The notes below the pieces were generated by a model. That model did not search any database and was not told where the DNA came from. It saw only the letters and a list, made by a program, of their open reading frames with translations. Of a DNA stretch of 64,000 nt, positions 33,717 through 42,005 are shown one piece after another; positions within the stretch are counted from its first letter, which is position 1, and each line of letters opens with the position of its first letter. A program made the translations under genes and the position numbers. Source of the DNA: JBBRGK01 sp036741355 (lineage in GTDB: Bacteria > Chloroflexota > Dehalococcoidia > CAUJGQ01); assembly GCA_036741355.1 (NCBI GenBank), contig DAINSK010000001.1, forward strand, positions 124,001 through 188,000, written 5' to 3'.

Positions 33717-34070
33717 TTACTGCTGCACCAGCATGATGCGATTGCCTTCCGGATCGGCGATGCCGGCGAGCGTCGCTCTGCCCGGCGAGTCGACCGGCTG
33801 CATATGCACGCTGCCTCCCAACTGCACGGCTTTCTCAAGTGACGCCCGTAAGTTGAGCACCTGGATGTACAGACTGACCCCGGGTTTTTCGCTTTGCCGG
33901 ATATGTCCGCCGGGTCCCGGTTGCGGCCCGCCGACACCGGCCGGGATATTCATGATCGGCCCTTCGCCTATCACCCAGTTGAACATCTGCGCGTAGAAAT
34001 CGCGCAGTCTTTGCGCGTCGCGCGCCTGGACCTCCCAGTGGACTACCGGTCGAGCCCAGTCTTCCACCAT
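33717..34070 (-). CDS. VOC-family (glyoxalase fold) protein
   Basis: The 117-residue single-domain protein shows the vicinal oxygen chelate pattern: HWEVQARDAQRLRDFYAQMFNW at the start, then a beta strand pair, and DPEGNRIMLVQ at the end. His11 and Glu13 sit where a metal-binding strand usually lies, although the family is very diverse. AGGAGA is seven bases before the ATG. It is convergent with the phosphoribosyltransferase. Substrate unknown. Confidence 0.85.
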   Translation of the reverse strand: MVEDWARPVVHWEVQARDAQRLRDFYAQMFNWVIGEGPIMNIPAGVGGPQPGPGGHIRQSEKPGVSLYIQVLNLRASLEKAVQLGGSVHMQPVDSPGRATLAGIADPEGNRIMLVQQ

Positions 34071-34154
34071 CGCGATCTCTCCTGTTTGAAATGCCGTGCC
34101 AAGTCTAGCCCGACCTGGTGTCCATGATCTAGCGGTTGGGTCGTCGGACTGGAT

Positions 34155-36014
34155 TTACGGTCGGTTTCCGCCGTTGAGCCCATCCGTAAGTTTGTAGATC
34201 CGATCGAACACCGGCCGGGCGGCATCGCCCGAAACCGGCTCGGGACGAAAGTCGTTGCGGTTGATGATCGCGGGATACACCTCAATGCCGGTTACGCCGC
34301 GAATGTCCAGGTTCACCCGCAAGACAACGGTGAGCACTGAGGGCAGATCGTAATGCGCGATGTCGGATGCGTCCAGGTCGAACAGGAAATTGCCCAGACT
34401 GTAGGCGATGAGGCCGCCGTGGTAGAATTCCATCCCTTGCAGGACGTGAGGGTGCGCGCCAAGAACGAGCGCCGCGCCCGCATCGATTGCGGCGTGTGCG
34501 AGGTCTTTCTGTACGCTGTTTGGCTCTGAAGTATATTCGAAGCCCGAATGCAAGGCGACGATCACGACGTCGGCGCGTTGACGGGCGGCGGTCACGTCGC
34601 GGGCAATCGCATCCGGTGTACCCCATGCGACTCCCGGTCTGCCGGGGCCCCCTTCCAGGCTGCGGGCCACGAATCCCGAGATACCGTCGTCCGGCACGTT
34701 GACGTACGCCAGCCAGGCGATCCGGATTCCATTCACCATGACGATAGCGGGAGTGCGTGCAGATTCGCCGTCGGAACCGGCACCGGTGTGAAATATACCG
34801 TTCCGCGCGAGCGTGCTAATCGTGTCCAGGAGCCCCTGAGTACCGAAGTCCAGCACGTGGTTGTTCGCAACGTCGACCACGGTGATGCCTGCGCCTACGA
34901 GGCTCTGCACCGAATCAGGCGGCGCTCGAAAGGTGTAGTCCTTCGCCGACTGTGTGCCTCGATCGGTGAGCGCGAGCTCGAGGTTTCCAAACCGAACATC
35001 AGCGGATCGAAGGCGCTCACTGACCCTTGCAAACGGCCAGTCTGAGCCGTGTCGCTGCACCATGGCTGCAACGCCGCGGCCAAGCATGAGGTCGCCCACC
35101 GCATCGATCGAAACCGAACCAGCACGCTGAGGCGCCAGCCGAGCCGCCAGCACCGGCCCGGCCTGGTCGGCGAGCGTCTGACCCTCTTTACGCAAGGGTA
35201 CGAGCATCAGATCCGTGGAAAGCACGTAATTAGCGTCATCGGGGAACTTGCCGTCGATCCGCAATGCTTTGCTTTTCAGTCGCGCCCCGGTCCACGGCAC
35301 GACGGCCGCCTCATCCAGGCCGGCATCGGTTTCGGCAAGCAACACCTGCGCCGCATCCACGCGCGCCGTAACCGGAGGTCGCGCGTCCGCCCTACCGGCC
35401 AGAGCGCCAACGGCAGCAAGTTGCGCCGGATCAGAGAACGCCAGACGGATCGAACGCTTCGTCCCCCCAACCTGTTCCCAGTCGGCAACGCCGCCCGTTA
35501 ATAAGTCCACTGCCTGACTAACGCTGAGATCGTTGGGCGAAAGAGTCAGTGGCAGCATGATCGCGATAGGGTGCCTGAGCACAACGGTGCTGTGGTCGGG
35601 CGCGGTCGTTCCCGGGTATCGGAGAACCACGGTGAGGTCGGCGCCCGACTTGATCGCGGCCGTCGAGTCCGGAACGCTTTGCAGCGAGATCTTGAGCTTC
35701 GGGTAATCGGCCGCGAACGCCTGGAGCGCCGGAATCAACTCCGGGGCCAGGGCATCCGGCACCGACAGCTTGAATGAGCCGGTTACCGTGACGGGGGGCG
35801 GACTGGGTGTGGGTAGGGGTGTCGGCGCGACGATTGGCTGCTGATCGGCGAGCGACAGATTCGGAGTCCCGGTAACGGCGACAGGGGGTAAGAGAGATAT
35901 CCGCACCTGCCGCGCCGGCGACCCGCGACAGGCTCCGAGGAGGCACCCGAATACGACCAGCAACATCAGCGATGGACGCGGAGCACGGATGACACGCCAC
36001 AACCCGCGAACCAC
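34155..36014 (-). CDS. Lipoprotein with binding-protein-like domain fused to CapA-family domain
   Basis: This 619-residue protein has three parts. First is a lipoprotein signal with lipobox LLGAC (Cys29) and a Pro/Thr-rich linker. Second (about 75-300) is a region resembling phosphate/molybdate-type periplasmic binding proteins (LSVPDALAPELIPALQAFA, KSGADLTVVLRYPG). Third (from about 305) is a CapA/PGA-synthesis metallophosphoesterase-like domain with VGDLMLGRGV, GNLELALT, DVANNHVLDFG, VALHSGFEYT, GAHPHVLQG and YSLGNFLFD. The GTG start has AGGAGA ahead. CapA proteins take part in poly-gamma-glutamate production or transport, but no capB or capC is here. It is divergent from another lipoprotein gene. 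Confidence 0.8.
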   Translation of the reverse strand: MVRGLWRVIRAPRPSLMLLVVFGCLLGACRGSPARQVRISLLPPVAVTGTPNLSLADQQPIVAPTPLPTPSPPPVTVTGSFKLSVPDALAPELIPALQAFAADYPKLKISLQSVPDSTAAIKSGADLTVVLRYPGTTAPDHSTVVLRHPIAIMLPLTLSPNDLSVSQAVDLLTGGVADWEQVGGTKRSIRLAFSDPAQLAAVGALAGRADARPPVTARVDAAQVLLAETDAGLDEAAVVPWTGARLKSKALRIDGKFPDDANYVLSTDLMLVPLRKEGQTLADQAGPVLAARLAPQRAGSVSIDAVGDLMLGRGVAAMVQRHGSDWPFARVSERLRSADVRFGNLELALTDRGTQSAKDYTFRAPPDSVQSLVGAGITVVDVANNHVLDFGTQGLLDTISTLARNGIFHTGAGSDGESARTPAIVMVNGIRIAWLAYVNVPDDGISGFVARSLEGGPGRPGVAWGTPDAIARDVTAARQRADVVIVALHSGFEYTSEPNSVQKDLAHAAIDAGAALVLGAHPHVLQGMEFYHGGLIAYSLGNFLFDLDASDIAHYDLPSVLTVVLRVNLDIRGVTGIEVYPAIINRNDFRPEPVSGDAARPVFDRIYKLTDGLNGGNRP

Positions 36015-36138
36015 CGCCTCTCCTGCTGCCAGTCGTCGCTCGCCGGAGAGTGTAGCACAGGCTCAGATTTTTCATCGAGAGTCAGGCGGGTGCTACGATC
36101 GGTGTACAAATACGAGTAAGCGGACGTGGGGTGGCGAA

Positions 36139-37032
36139 GTGATATCATTGAGCAAGAAGGCAGCGTTTGCGGCGGTGGCTTCGGGATTGATTCTTGGCCT
36201 TCTGGCCGGGTGTACGAGCGGAAACTCGAAACCACGCCCGCTGGTGGTTTCGCCTGTCCCTGGGACGTCGGCGGCAGCATCTATCGCGCCGAAAACACCG
36301 GCCCCGACGGCTGCAGCGTCTCGCGCGACAGCGTTGCCCCTTCGTTCGCCTGTGGCCGCGGGCAGCAGGCTAAGCTGCTTCGCCGGGCTCACGTCGTACA
36401 ACTTCAAAGGCCGCTTTGCGCTGAACCTTACTCCGGGAACGACACCGGCGCAGATTGGCTCGCTCGCCAATCTGCTTGCCGACGCGGCGTTCGACGGCGC
36501 CTTTCAGGCTCCAAACTCCTCCTCACTCAACGTGCATTTTGGCGGCGCGGCCGGCATTCAGGACCTGGAAACGATCCATATCGGCGACAAGTTTTACCAG
36601 CGCGCCGCCGGCGGAGCCTGGCAGGAGAACGCCGGGGCGGGACCGATTCTCGGCACATTGAGCCAACTAGACCCACAACGGTTGTGTGACCAGACGATTG
36701 CGCAGATCAACGTCTCGAACATCAAACCGGTCGCGGATACAATCGACGGCGTAAAAACCGAGCATTACACATTCGGTCCAACGGACCTCGCCGGAAGCCC
36801 GGGACTGTTTGGCCAGGGTGGAGAAAGAAATCGGGGGAATGCCAGCCCGCAGAACACGCCGCCGGACATGCACCTCGACGTCTGGACGTCGAATGACAGC
36901 GGCTATCCGGTACGGATCACGCTGACAAGCTCCTTTGGCGAAGGCAGCGGCTCGGGCACAAGCACGCTTGCCGTATCAATGGACATCGGCGATTTCAACG
37001 GCAGCGACATATCGATCAAGGCGCCGCAATAG
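36139..37032 (+). CDS. Putative lipoprotein of LppX/LprG-like fold
   Basis: A 297-residue exported protein. The signal ends with lipobox LLAGC (Cys25), then an Ala/Pro/Thr linker to about residue 75, then a beta-rich domain (FALNLTPGTTPAQIG, VDVWTSNDSGYPVRI-like strands, FGEGSGSGTSTLAVSMDIGDF). The alternation of strands and the repeated pattern of short hairpins recall the LppX/LprG lipid-carrier lipoproteins, but I cannot confirm this. Start at GTG 36139 behind GGGGTGG. The frame is open further upstream, but the signal sequence fixes the start. Confidence 0.65.
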   Translation: MISLSKKAAFAAVASGLILGLLAGCTSGNSKPRPLVVSPVPGTSAAASIAPKTPAPTAAASRATALPLRSPVAAGSRLSCFAGLTSYNFKGRFALNLTPGTTPAQIGSLANLLADAAFDGAFQAPNSSSLNVHFGGAAGIQDLETIHIGDKFYQRAAGGAWQENAGAGPILGTLSQLDPQRLCDQTIAQINVSNIKPVADTIDGVKTEHYTFGPTDLAGSPGLFGQGGERNRGNASPQNTPPDMHLDVWTSNDSGYPVRITLTSSFGEGSGSGTSTLAVSMDIGDFNGSDISIKAPQ

Positions 37033-37239
37033 ATGGTTGTACTCATCTTCATCGGGGCGCTACTCGTCTGCTCGCTGGCCGGCGGTTGGCAAACGTATCG
37101 CCGGACGCTCGGTCGCGAACCCTACTCCGGCACCATGGGCGGCGCACTGCGGCTCGCGTCGGTGCTCGGCTTCTTTCTCGGAACGTCCATCGCCCTGGCT
37201 ACGCTGCTGGCAGTGCTGGCCGTCAGAGAGGCGCGATGA
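37033..37239 (+). CDS. Small membrane protein with two helices
   Basis: The ATG follows directly on the TAG of the lipoprotein gene, so translation is probably coupled. The 68-residue product has two hydrophobic segments (VVLIFIGALLVCSLAGG, residues 2-18, and LASVLGFFLGTSIALATLLAVLAV, about 41-64) joined by a basic loop YRRTLGREPYSG. I do not recognise the family. It may assist the lipoprotein encoded just before it. Confidence 0.6.
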   Translation: MVVLIFIGALLVCSLAGGWQTYRRTLGREPYSGTMGGALRLASVLGFFLGTSIALATLLAVLAVREAR

Positions 37240-37255
37240 CCCGTGCTGTGTTTTT

Positions 37256-37468
37256 CTAAAGGAGGCGGCGAATAGGCTTCCTGCCGGGGCGTGGGTCGTA
37301 GTTGGATTTAAACATCTCGAGTTTGTCGCGCTCGATCAGGTACTTACCGGCGAACAGGACAGCGGGCACTTTTTTCTGCTTAATCAGGCGGCGAAGGCTC
37401 TGTGGATGTATGGCGAGGAGCCGTGCGGCCTCCACCAGGTCGAGATAGTTCTCGAAGGGCGTCGCCAT
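37256..37468 (-). CDS. Small helix-turn-helix (excisionase-like) protein
   Basis: The 70-residue protein has the MerR/excisionase-type winged HTH pattern (LDLVEAARLLAIHPQSLRRLIKQKKVPAVLFAGKYLIERDKLEMF), as in DNA-binding domains of the HTH_17 group. The C-terminus is basic. GGGGGAA lies about five bases before the ATG. No integrase or phage gene is nearby, so an excision function is not supported; a small regulator is more likely. It converges with the small membrane protein gene. Confidence 0.75.
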   Translation of the reverse strand: MATPFENYLDLVEAARLLAIHPQSLRRLIKQKKVPAVLFAGKYLIERDKLEMFKSNYDPRPGRKPIRRLL

Positions 37469-37541
37469 CTGGTTCCCCCGCTGCTAAGTCGCATGAGCAC
37501 GTGAGCCATACTATCACCGGGTACCGTGAGGAACAACGCCG

Positions 37542-37733
37542 CTATCGCCGCCTGCGCTTCCGCTTCGAAGGCTCCGCCACGCGCTTAATCACGGCGTTCC
37601 TGTACAGCATCGCCAGGTTCGCACCGTGCATGCGCATCTCCATGCGCTTGCGGCGCCGATGTTCGCGCCGCTCCTGCCGCGTACCTTCGTTATCGCGATT
37701 TTCTGCCGTCATTCCGTCTGTTCGTTGCCCCAA
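37542..37733 (-). CDS. Possible small Arg-rich basic protein
   Basis: A 63-codon frame opens with TTG (or ATG at codon 8) and codes for a highly charged sequence with a hydrophobic centre (HGANLAMLYRNAVIKRVAEP) and an end of RKRRRR. No good ribosome site is visible and no family is recognised. It lies in the same orientation as the HTH gene, upstream of it. It might equally be noise. Confidence 0.3.
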   Translation of the reverse strand: MGQRTDGMTAENRDNEGTRQERREHRRRKRMEMRMHGANLAMLYRNAVIKRVAEPSKRKRRRR

Positions 37734-37878
37734 TCAGGATCAAAGCTACCACCTACCGTGACTATCTTTCACGTTTCATCACGTTGAGGCGGGTAGAACG
37801 ATTGTGCTATGCTGCAGCCGCCTGACAGGGGTCCCTGGCAATAAGACCACGAATGGGACGACCAAGCTAGCCAGGGAC

Positions 37879-37920
37879 AACCGTCGGACCGGTACCCCCC
37901 CGTTAGGCGTTGGGGTAGAC
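37879..37920. repeat. Dispersed GTAC/TAGGCGTAGGGGTA repeat upstream of selB
   Basis: AACCGTCGGACCGGTACC is followed by CCCCCGTTAGGCGTTGGGGTAGAC. It ends five bases before the selB start codon, so it occupies the place of the ribosome site and leader. Confidence 0.75.
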
Positions 37921-37925
37921 TTTAG

Positions 37926-39797
37926 ATGTTTGTCATTGGCACCGCAGGCCACGTCGATCACGGCAAGTCAACACTCGTCGAAGCCCTCACCGGAATCGAC
38001 CCCGACCGCCTCCGCGAGGAGAAGGAGCGGGGCATGACGATCGACCTCGGCTTCGCCTGGCTGAAGTTGCCCGGCGGCAGCGAAGTGAGCATCGTGGATG
38101 TCCCAGGCCATGAACGCTTCATCAAGAACATGCTCGCCGGCGTCGGCGGCATAGACCTTGCGCTGCTCGTGGTTGCGGCCGACGAGGGTGTGATGCCGCA
38201 GACCCGCGAGCACCTCGCCATCCTGGATCTGCTCGGCATCAGCTCGGGCGTGGTGGCGGTCACAAAGTCCGACCTCGTGGAGCCGGATTGGTTGGAGCTG
38301 GTTCAGGCGGACGTGAGCGAGACGCTCAACGGCACGACGCTGGCGGGCTCGCCGCTCATTCCGTGCTCGGCGGTCTCGGGTGAAGGTCTGCCGGCGCTTT
38401 TGGACGCGATTGAACAGGCGCTGGCCGTCACCACGCCGAAGCGCGACATCGGCAGGCCGCGGCTTGCGATCGACCGCGCGTTTACAGTTGCTGGGTTCGG
38501 TACGATCGTCACCGGAACATTGATCGACGGCACGCTGCGCGCCGGCGATGAGGTCGTGATCGAGCCTGGGGGCCGAAGGTCCCGCATCCGCGGGCTGCAG
38601 TCGCACAAACACAAAGTCGAGCAAACGGAGCCCGGGAGCCGCGCTGCCGTGAACCTGGCCGGCGTCGCCACCGAGGAGGTATCGCGCGGGATGGTCTTGA
38701 CCACTCTCGGCTGGCTGCGTCCGACGGCAGCAGTAGACGTTCGGCTGCATGTCATGGCAGACCTTCCTCGACCGCTGCGGCACAACAGCCAGGTAACCTT
38801 CCACACCGGTGCGACAGAGGTGCCGGCGAAGGTGCGTCTGCTCGACGCCGACGAGCTCGAGCCGGGCGGCACCGGTTGGGCGCAAGTGCGCCTCCTGCAG
38901 CCGGCCTGCGTGGTGAAAGGCGACAGCTTTGTTCTGCGCTCTCCAAACGAAACCCTCGGTGGCGGACGCGTCGTAGACAGCCATCCGAAGCGACACCGCC
39001 GTCGCCACGGGCCCACGATTACCTCACTGGCGTCGCTTGAACAGGGCTCACCCGAAGAGTCGCTGTACGAGGTGCTGGCGAAACACGAGCCCACGGATAT
39101 CGCAATGCTGGTAAGGGAGACTGACCTGGGCGCCGAAGGCGTCAAGGCGGCGGTGGTCAACCTTCTCGGCGAAGGACGAATCGTGCTCGTTGGCGGCGAG
39201 TCGCTGGGCCCGGGAGCGCGCCTCTATACACTGGCGGGCTTCCAGCGGTTATCCGACCAGGCGCTTACCGCAGTGCGCGCATTCCTCAGGGAGCGCCCGC
39301 TGCGGGCCGGAATGCCGCGGGAGGAGCTCAAGAGCAGGCTTGGCGTGAACCCGAAGCTGTTCGCAGGCGTTATCGATCGCTGGCTCGCGACTGAAACGCT
39401 GGCGGAACGCGGCCCAGCGTTGGCCCCTCCGGACCACGCGGTGACGCTTTCGCCTCAACAGCAAAGGGAGGCCGACGGCTTTCTAGCTATTCTCCGGGCG
39501 AACCCTTACGCGCCGTCCCTCGAGGTCATGCCGCACCGTGAACTGCTCGCCTATCTCGCCGAAAGCGGCGCGGTGGTCACCGTGAGCGACTCGGTCGTCT
39601 TCGAGAGCGCTGCTTACCAGCGAATGGCCGATGGAATCGTCGCCCATTTGCGCCAGCACGGGACGATTACCCTCGCCCAGGTGCGCGACCTGTACAATAC
39701 GAGCCGCCGCTACGCGCAGGCACTATTGGAGCACATGGACGAACGACACATCACGCGGCGCGTCGGTGACGAGCGCGTGCTGCGCAGCCCCGGCTGA
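37926..39797 (+). CDS. selB: Selenocysteine-specific elongation factor SelB
   Basis: SelB carries selenocysteinyl-tRNA to UGA codons marked by a SECIS element. The 623-residue protein starts directly with the GTPase domain: G1 GHVDHGKST (8-16), DIDPDRLREEKERGMTID-type switch I, G3 DVPGHE, and TKSD in the NKxD position. Two beta-barrel domains follow, then a C-terminal array of winged helices (from about residue 375) which in SelB bind the SECIS hairpin. Only weak ribosome-site sequence precedes the ATG because a repeat copy ends five bases ahead. No selA, selC or selD is seen in the window. Confidence 0.95.
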   Translation: MFVIGTAGHVDHGKSTLVEALTGIDPDRLREEKERGMTIDLGFAWLKLPGGSEVSIVDVPGHERFIKNMLAGVGGIDLALLVVAADEGVMPQTREHLAILDLLGISSGVVAVTKSDLVEPDWLELVQADVSETLNGTTLAGSPLIPCSAVSGEGLPALLDAIEQALAVTTPKRDIGRPRLAIDRAFTVAGFGTIVTGTLIDGTLRAGDEVVIEPGGRRSRIRGLQSHKHKVEQTEPGSRAAVNLAGVATEEVSRGMVLTTLGWLRPTAAVDVRLHVMADLPRPLRHNSQVTFHTGATEVPAKVRLLDADELEPGGTGWAQVRLLQPACVVKGDSFVLRSPNETLGGGRVVDSHPKRHRRRHGPTITSLASLEQGSPEESLYEVLAKHEPTDIAMLVRETDLGAEGVKAAVVNLLGEGRIVLVGGESLGPGARLYTLAGFQRLSDQALTAVRAFLRERPLRAGMPREELKSRLGVNPKLFAGVIDRWLATETLAERGPALAPPDHAVTLSPQQQREADGFLAILRANPYAPSLEVMPHRELLAYLAESGAVVTVSDSVVFESAAYQRMADGIVAHLRQHGTITLAQVRDLYNTSRRYAQALLEHMDERHITRRVGDERVLRSPG

Positions 39798-39872
39798 GCG
39801 CCGCGCAGCCGGCAACCAAGTCCGTGCTCGGCGACCTTGTCACCTGGGCGCAGCCGTGTGCCCGAGAGGGCC

Positions 39873-39929
39873 AACCGTCGGACCGGTACCCGGCTACGCG
39901 CTTAGGCGTTGGGGTACCAGTACCCCCGG
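39873..39929. repeat. Dispersed GTAC repeat entering the assembly gap
   Basis: AACCGTCGGACCGGTACC, CGGCTACGCGCTTAGGCG and TTGGGGTACCAGTACCCC run straight into the N block. This copy has both the 5' part shared with the coxS and selB copies and the start of the 28-base tandem unit found beyond the gap. Confidence 0.75.
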
Positions 39930-40029
39930 NNNNNNNNNNNNNNNNNNNNNNNNNNNNNNNNNNNNNNNNNNNNNNNNNNNNNNNNNNNNNNNNNNNNNNN
40001 NNNNNNNNNNNNNNNNNNNNNNNNNNNNN
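39930..40029. other. Assembly gap of exactly 100 N
   Basis: One hundred Ns, the conventional length for a gap of unknown size. The same repeat unit lies on both sides, so the assembly probably collapsed or broke in a tandem array and the true length is unknown. Confidence 0.95.
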
Positions 40030-40130
40030 TAGGCGTAGGGGTACCAGTACCCCCCGGTAGGCGTAGGGGTACCAGTACCCCCCGGTAGGCGTAGGGGTAC
40101 CAGTACCCCCCGTTAGGCGTTGGGGGAGAC
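40030..40130. repeat. 28-bp tandem repeat array, three units plus a partial one
   Basis: Units at 40030-40057, 40058-40085 and 40086-40112 share TAGGCGTAGGGGTACC then AGTACCCCCCGG; a partial variant unit follows to 40130. Each unit contains GGGGTAC-CA-GTACCCC, a 7-bp inverted repeat. The array ends 17 bases before the nurA start. There are no variable spacers. Confidence 0.85.
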
Positions 40131-40147
40131 CTAAAAGGAACGGCCTG

Positions 40148-41389
40148 GTGACGCTCGACCTCGTCAAAGTTGCCGAAAAGCTTCCCGCCCTGGTGGAGCG
40201 AGCGCAGCGAGAACGCAAATCCTATGGGCTGCACCGTGTACGTGCGCTCGCGCAGTTGCGCTCCGCCGCCGATCAGCCTGAAGAGTTCGCAGCGCTGGTC
40301 CAGAACGCCGACACGTCCTGGCAGCTTGCGATTCCGTTCGTAGGAAGGCCGGACACGGGCTACGATCCGCCGGATCCACCGGATTCGTTCTCAGTCCTCG
40401 CAGTAGATGGATCAAGCATCGATGTCGATCGGCACCTGCCGGTCGATTGTTATGTAATGAACTTTGGCTGGATGGCGATTCATTACGGAGCTGAGCCTGG
40501 TGCCGAATCCGGCACCGAGGTGGACCTTCAGCCGACGGGCGAAGAGCTTTTTCTCCGGGACAACCAAGACCCGAGCCGTGAAAGCGCGATCGCCGGACCG
40601 GTGCTCGCCGTGGTCCGTAGCGTGCGCGAGCTTGCGACGCTGGCGGACCACGCGGAAGCGCTCGTGACCCCAGGCCGGCCGTTGCTTGCGCTCGTCGACG
40701 GAAACCTGGCGCTATGGAACCTCGACAAGCCCGAGTTTCCGCCGAGCATCGCCGACGAGCTGAAATACGGCGAACGCGGCGTCATCCGCGCGTTGAACCG
40801 GCTGCGCGACCTCGCCTCCGCGGGACTAGTACTGTTCAGCGGCTTCGTCAGCCGTACCGGCGCCGGCAACCTGGTGCACAGCCTGCGACTAACCGTCTGT
40901 CCGTTACACCCGCAGGTCGTTTGCCGAAATTGCCCCGGGTTGGCCGAACGCACCCGTCCCTGCGACTCCGTGGGCCTGCCGAGCGATCGAGAGATCATGG
41001 GTAAGGTGTTAAGGCCCTGGCAGCGGAGTGCCGTGTTCAAGCCCTGGAGCAGGCATCGATCCAGACGCGGCGACGACTGGTACACGGATGAGGGTCACGA
41101 GATCGTCTTTTTCTACCTGAGAGCCGGAGACGAGATCGCGCGCATCGAACTGCCGATATGGATGGTTGAAGATCCACTGAAGCTCGACCTGCTGCACGCA
41201 CTGCTGGTGCACCAGGCACAAGAAGGCGGCGAATACCCGATCGCCCTCCAGGAGGCCCACGAGCAGGCCGTGATCTCCGGCAACGACCGCGTCTACTTCA
41301 ACGCGCTGGTCGAACGCCAATTTGAGCTCAACGGCATCCCATGGGTGACCTCCGCTAAGGCGCTGAGCAAGCGTGTGCGAGTAATTTAA
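40148..41389 (+). CDS. nurA: NurA-domain nuclease
   Basis: The 413-residue protein has the RNase H-like NurA fold, a 5'-3' nuclease that works with HerA on DNA ends. Catalytic acidic residues are visible as Asp87 in VLAVDGSSI and Asp184 in ALVDGNLALW, and the C-terminal PIALQEAHEQAVI carries the conserved His. A CPLHPQVVCRNC region adds several cysteines, perhaps a zinc site not usual for NurA. The GTG start has AAAAGGAA ahead. It is the first gene of nurA-HAS-herA, 19 bases before the next. Confidence 0.85.
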   Translation: MTLDLVKVAEKLPALVERAQRERKSYGLHRVRALAQLRSAADQPEEFAALVQNADTSWQLAIPFVGRPDTGYDPPDPPDSFSVLAVDGSSIDVDRHLPVDCYVMNFGWMAIHYGAEPGAESGTEVDLQPTGEELFLRDNQDPSRESAIAGPVLAVVRSVRELATLADHAEALVTPGRPLLALVDGNLALWNLDKPEFPPSIADELKYGERGVIRALNRLRDLASAGLVLFSGFVSRTGAGNLVHSLRLTVCPLHPQVVCRNCPGLAERTRPCDSVGLPSDREIMGKVLRPWQRSAVFKPWSRHRSRRGDDWYTDEGHEIVFFYLRAGDEIARIELPIWMVEDPLKLDLLHALLVHQAQEGGEYPIALQEAHEQAVISGNDRVYFNALVERQFELNGIPWVTSAKALSKRVRVI

Positions 41390-41408
41390 CCCGCCGTCTG
41401 AGGTAGGC

Positions 41409-42005
41409 ATGAACGGAAACGCCGTCCAGACCCGCTACGGCCGCGTGATCGAAGCCTCGATCAGCCGCTTTCAGTCGCAATGCTTCGACCGGGACTTCGC
41501 GCCACCGCTGGGCGAGCTTTTGGCCGTCGAAGATGGTCCAGGGCCGGTTTATGCAGTAGTTTCAGGGGTCGTCACAGAGGGTATCGACCCATCGCGCCGT
41601 GTCACTGCCCACGGCAAACCCGAAGACGACCTCGACCGCGTCCTGGCCGACCATCCGCACGTGCCGGCGCTGCTCTCTACTACATTCGAGGCGATTGTCA
41701 TCGGCCATCGTGCGGACGGGCGAGTGCGGCAGTACCTTCCGCCGGCACCCGCGCCGATCTTGGCGCGCGTGCGTTCGTGTACCGACGAAGAGCGCGAGTC
41801 GGTGATGCGGTCGTTCGACTTCCTCAAGCATCTGCTTGCTGCCGGACCGCTGGCCGACGACGTGATCGGCGCTGCCTTGCGCCGAGCCGCCGGCAGCCAG
41901 CCGGACGAACGAGCCTTCCTCGTGCGCGGCGGCAAGGCCCTTGCCCCCTTGCTGGCCAATGAGCCGATGCGCCTGCACGCGGTCCTGCGGAGGTTACAAC
42001 CGTGA
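41409..42005 (+). CDS. Putative HAS-barrel accessory protein of the HerA-NurA operon
   Basis: The 198-residue protein lies between nurA and herA, its stop overlapping the herA GTG by four bases (GTGA). The first 100 residues (RYGRVIEASISRFQSQCF, LLAVEDGPGPVYAVVSGVVTEG) are beta-rich and resemble the HAS-barrel domain present at the start of HerA proteins. The rest is helical. I infer an accessory subunit of the complex. No catalytic motif is visible. Confidence 0.7.
   Translation: MNGNAVQTRYGRVIEASISRFQSQCFDRDFAPPLGELLAVEDGPGPVYAVVSGVVTEGIDPSRRVTAHGKPEDDLDRVLADHPHVPALLSTTFEAIVIGHRADGRVRQYLPPAPAPILARVRSCTDEERESVMRSFDFLKHLLAAGPLADDVIGAALRRAAGSQPDERAFLVRGGKALAPLLANEPMRLHAVLRRLQP

Noticed and set aside
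37256..37468. Excisionase-like HTH gene considered as the edge of a prophage or integrative element
   Set aside because: No integrase, attachment repeats or phage genes nearby, and the flanks are ordinary chromosomal genes.
37968..39008. A 346-codon minus-strand frame inside selB
   Set aside because: Antisense shadow of the GTPase and barrel domains of SelB.
40030..40130. Tandem repeats considered as a CRISPR array
   Set aside because: The units follow each other head to tail without variable spacers, and no cas gene is present.
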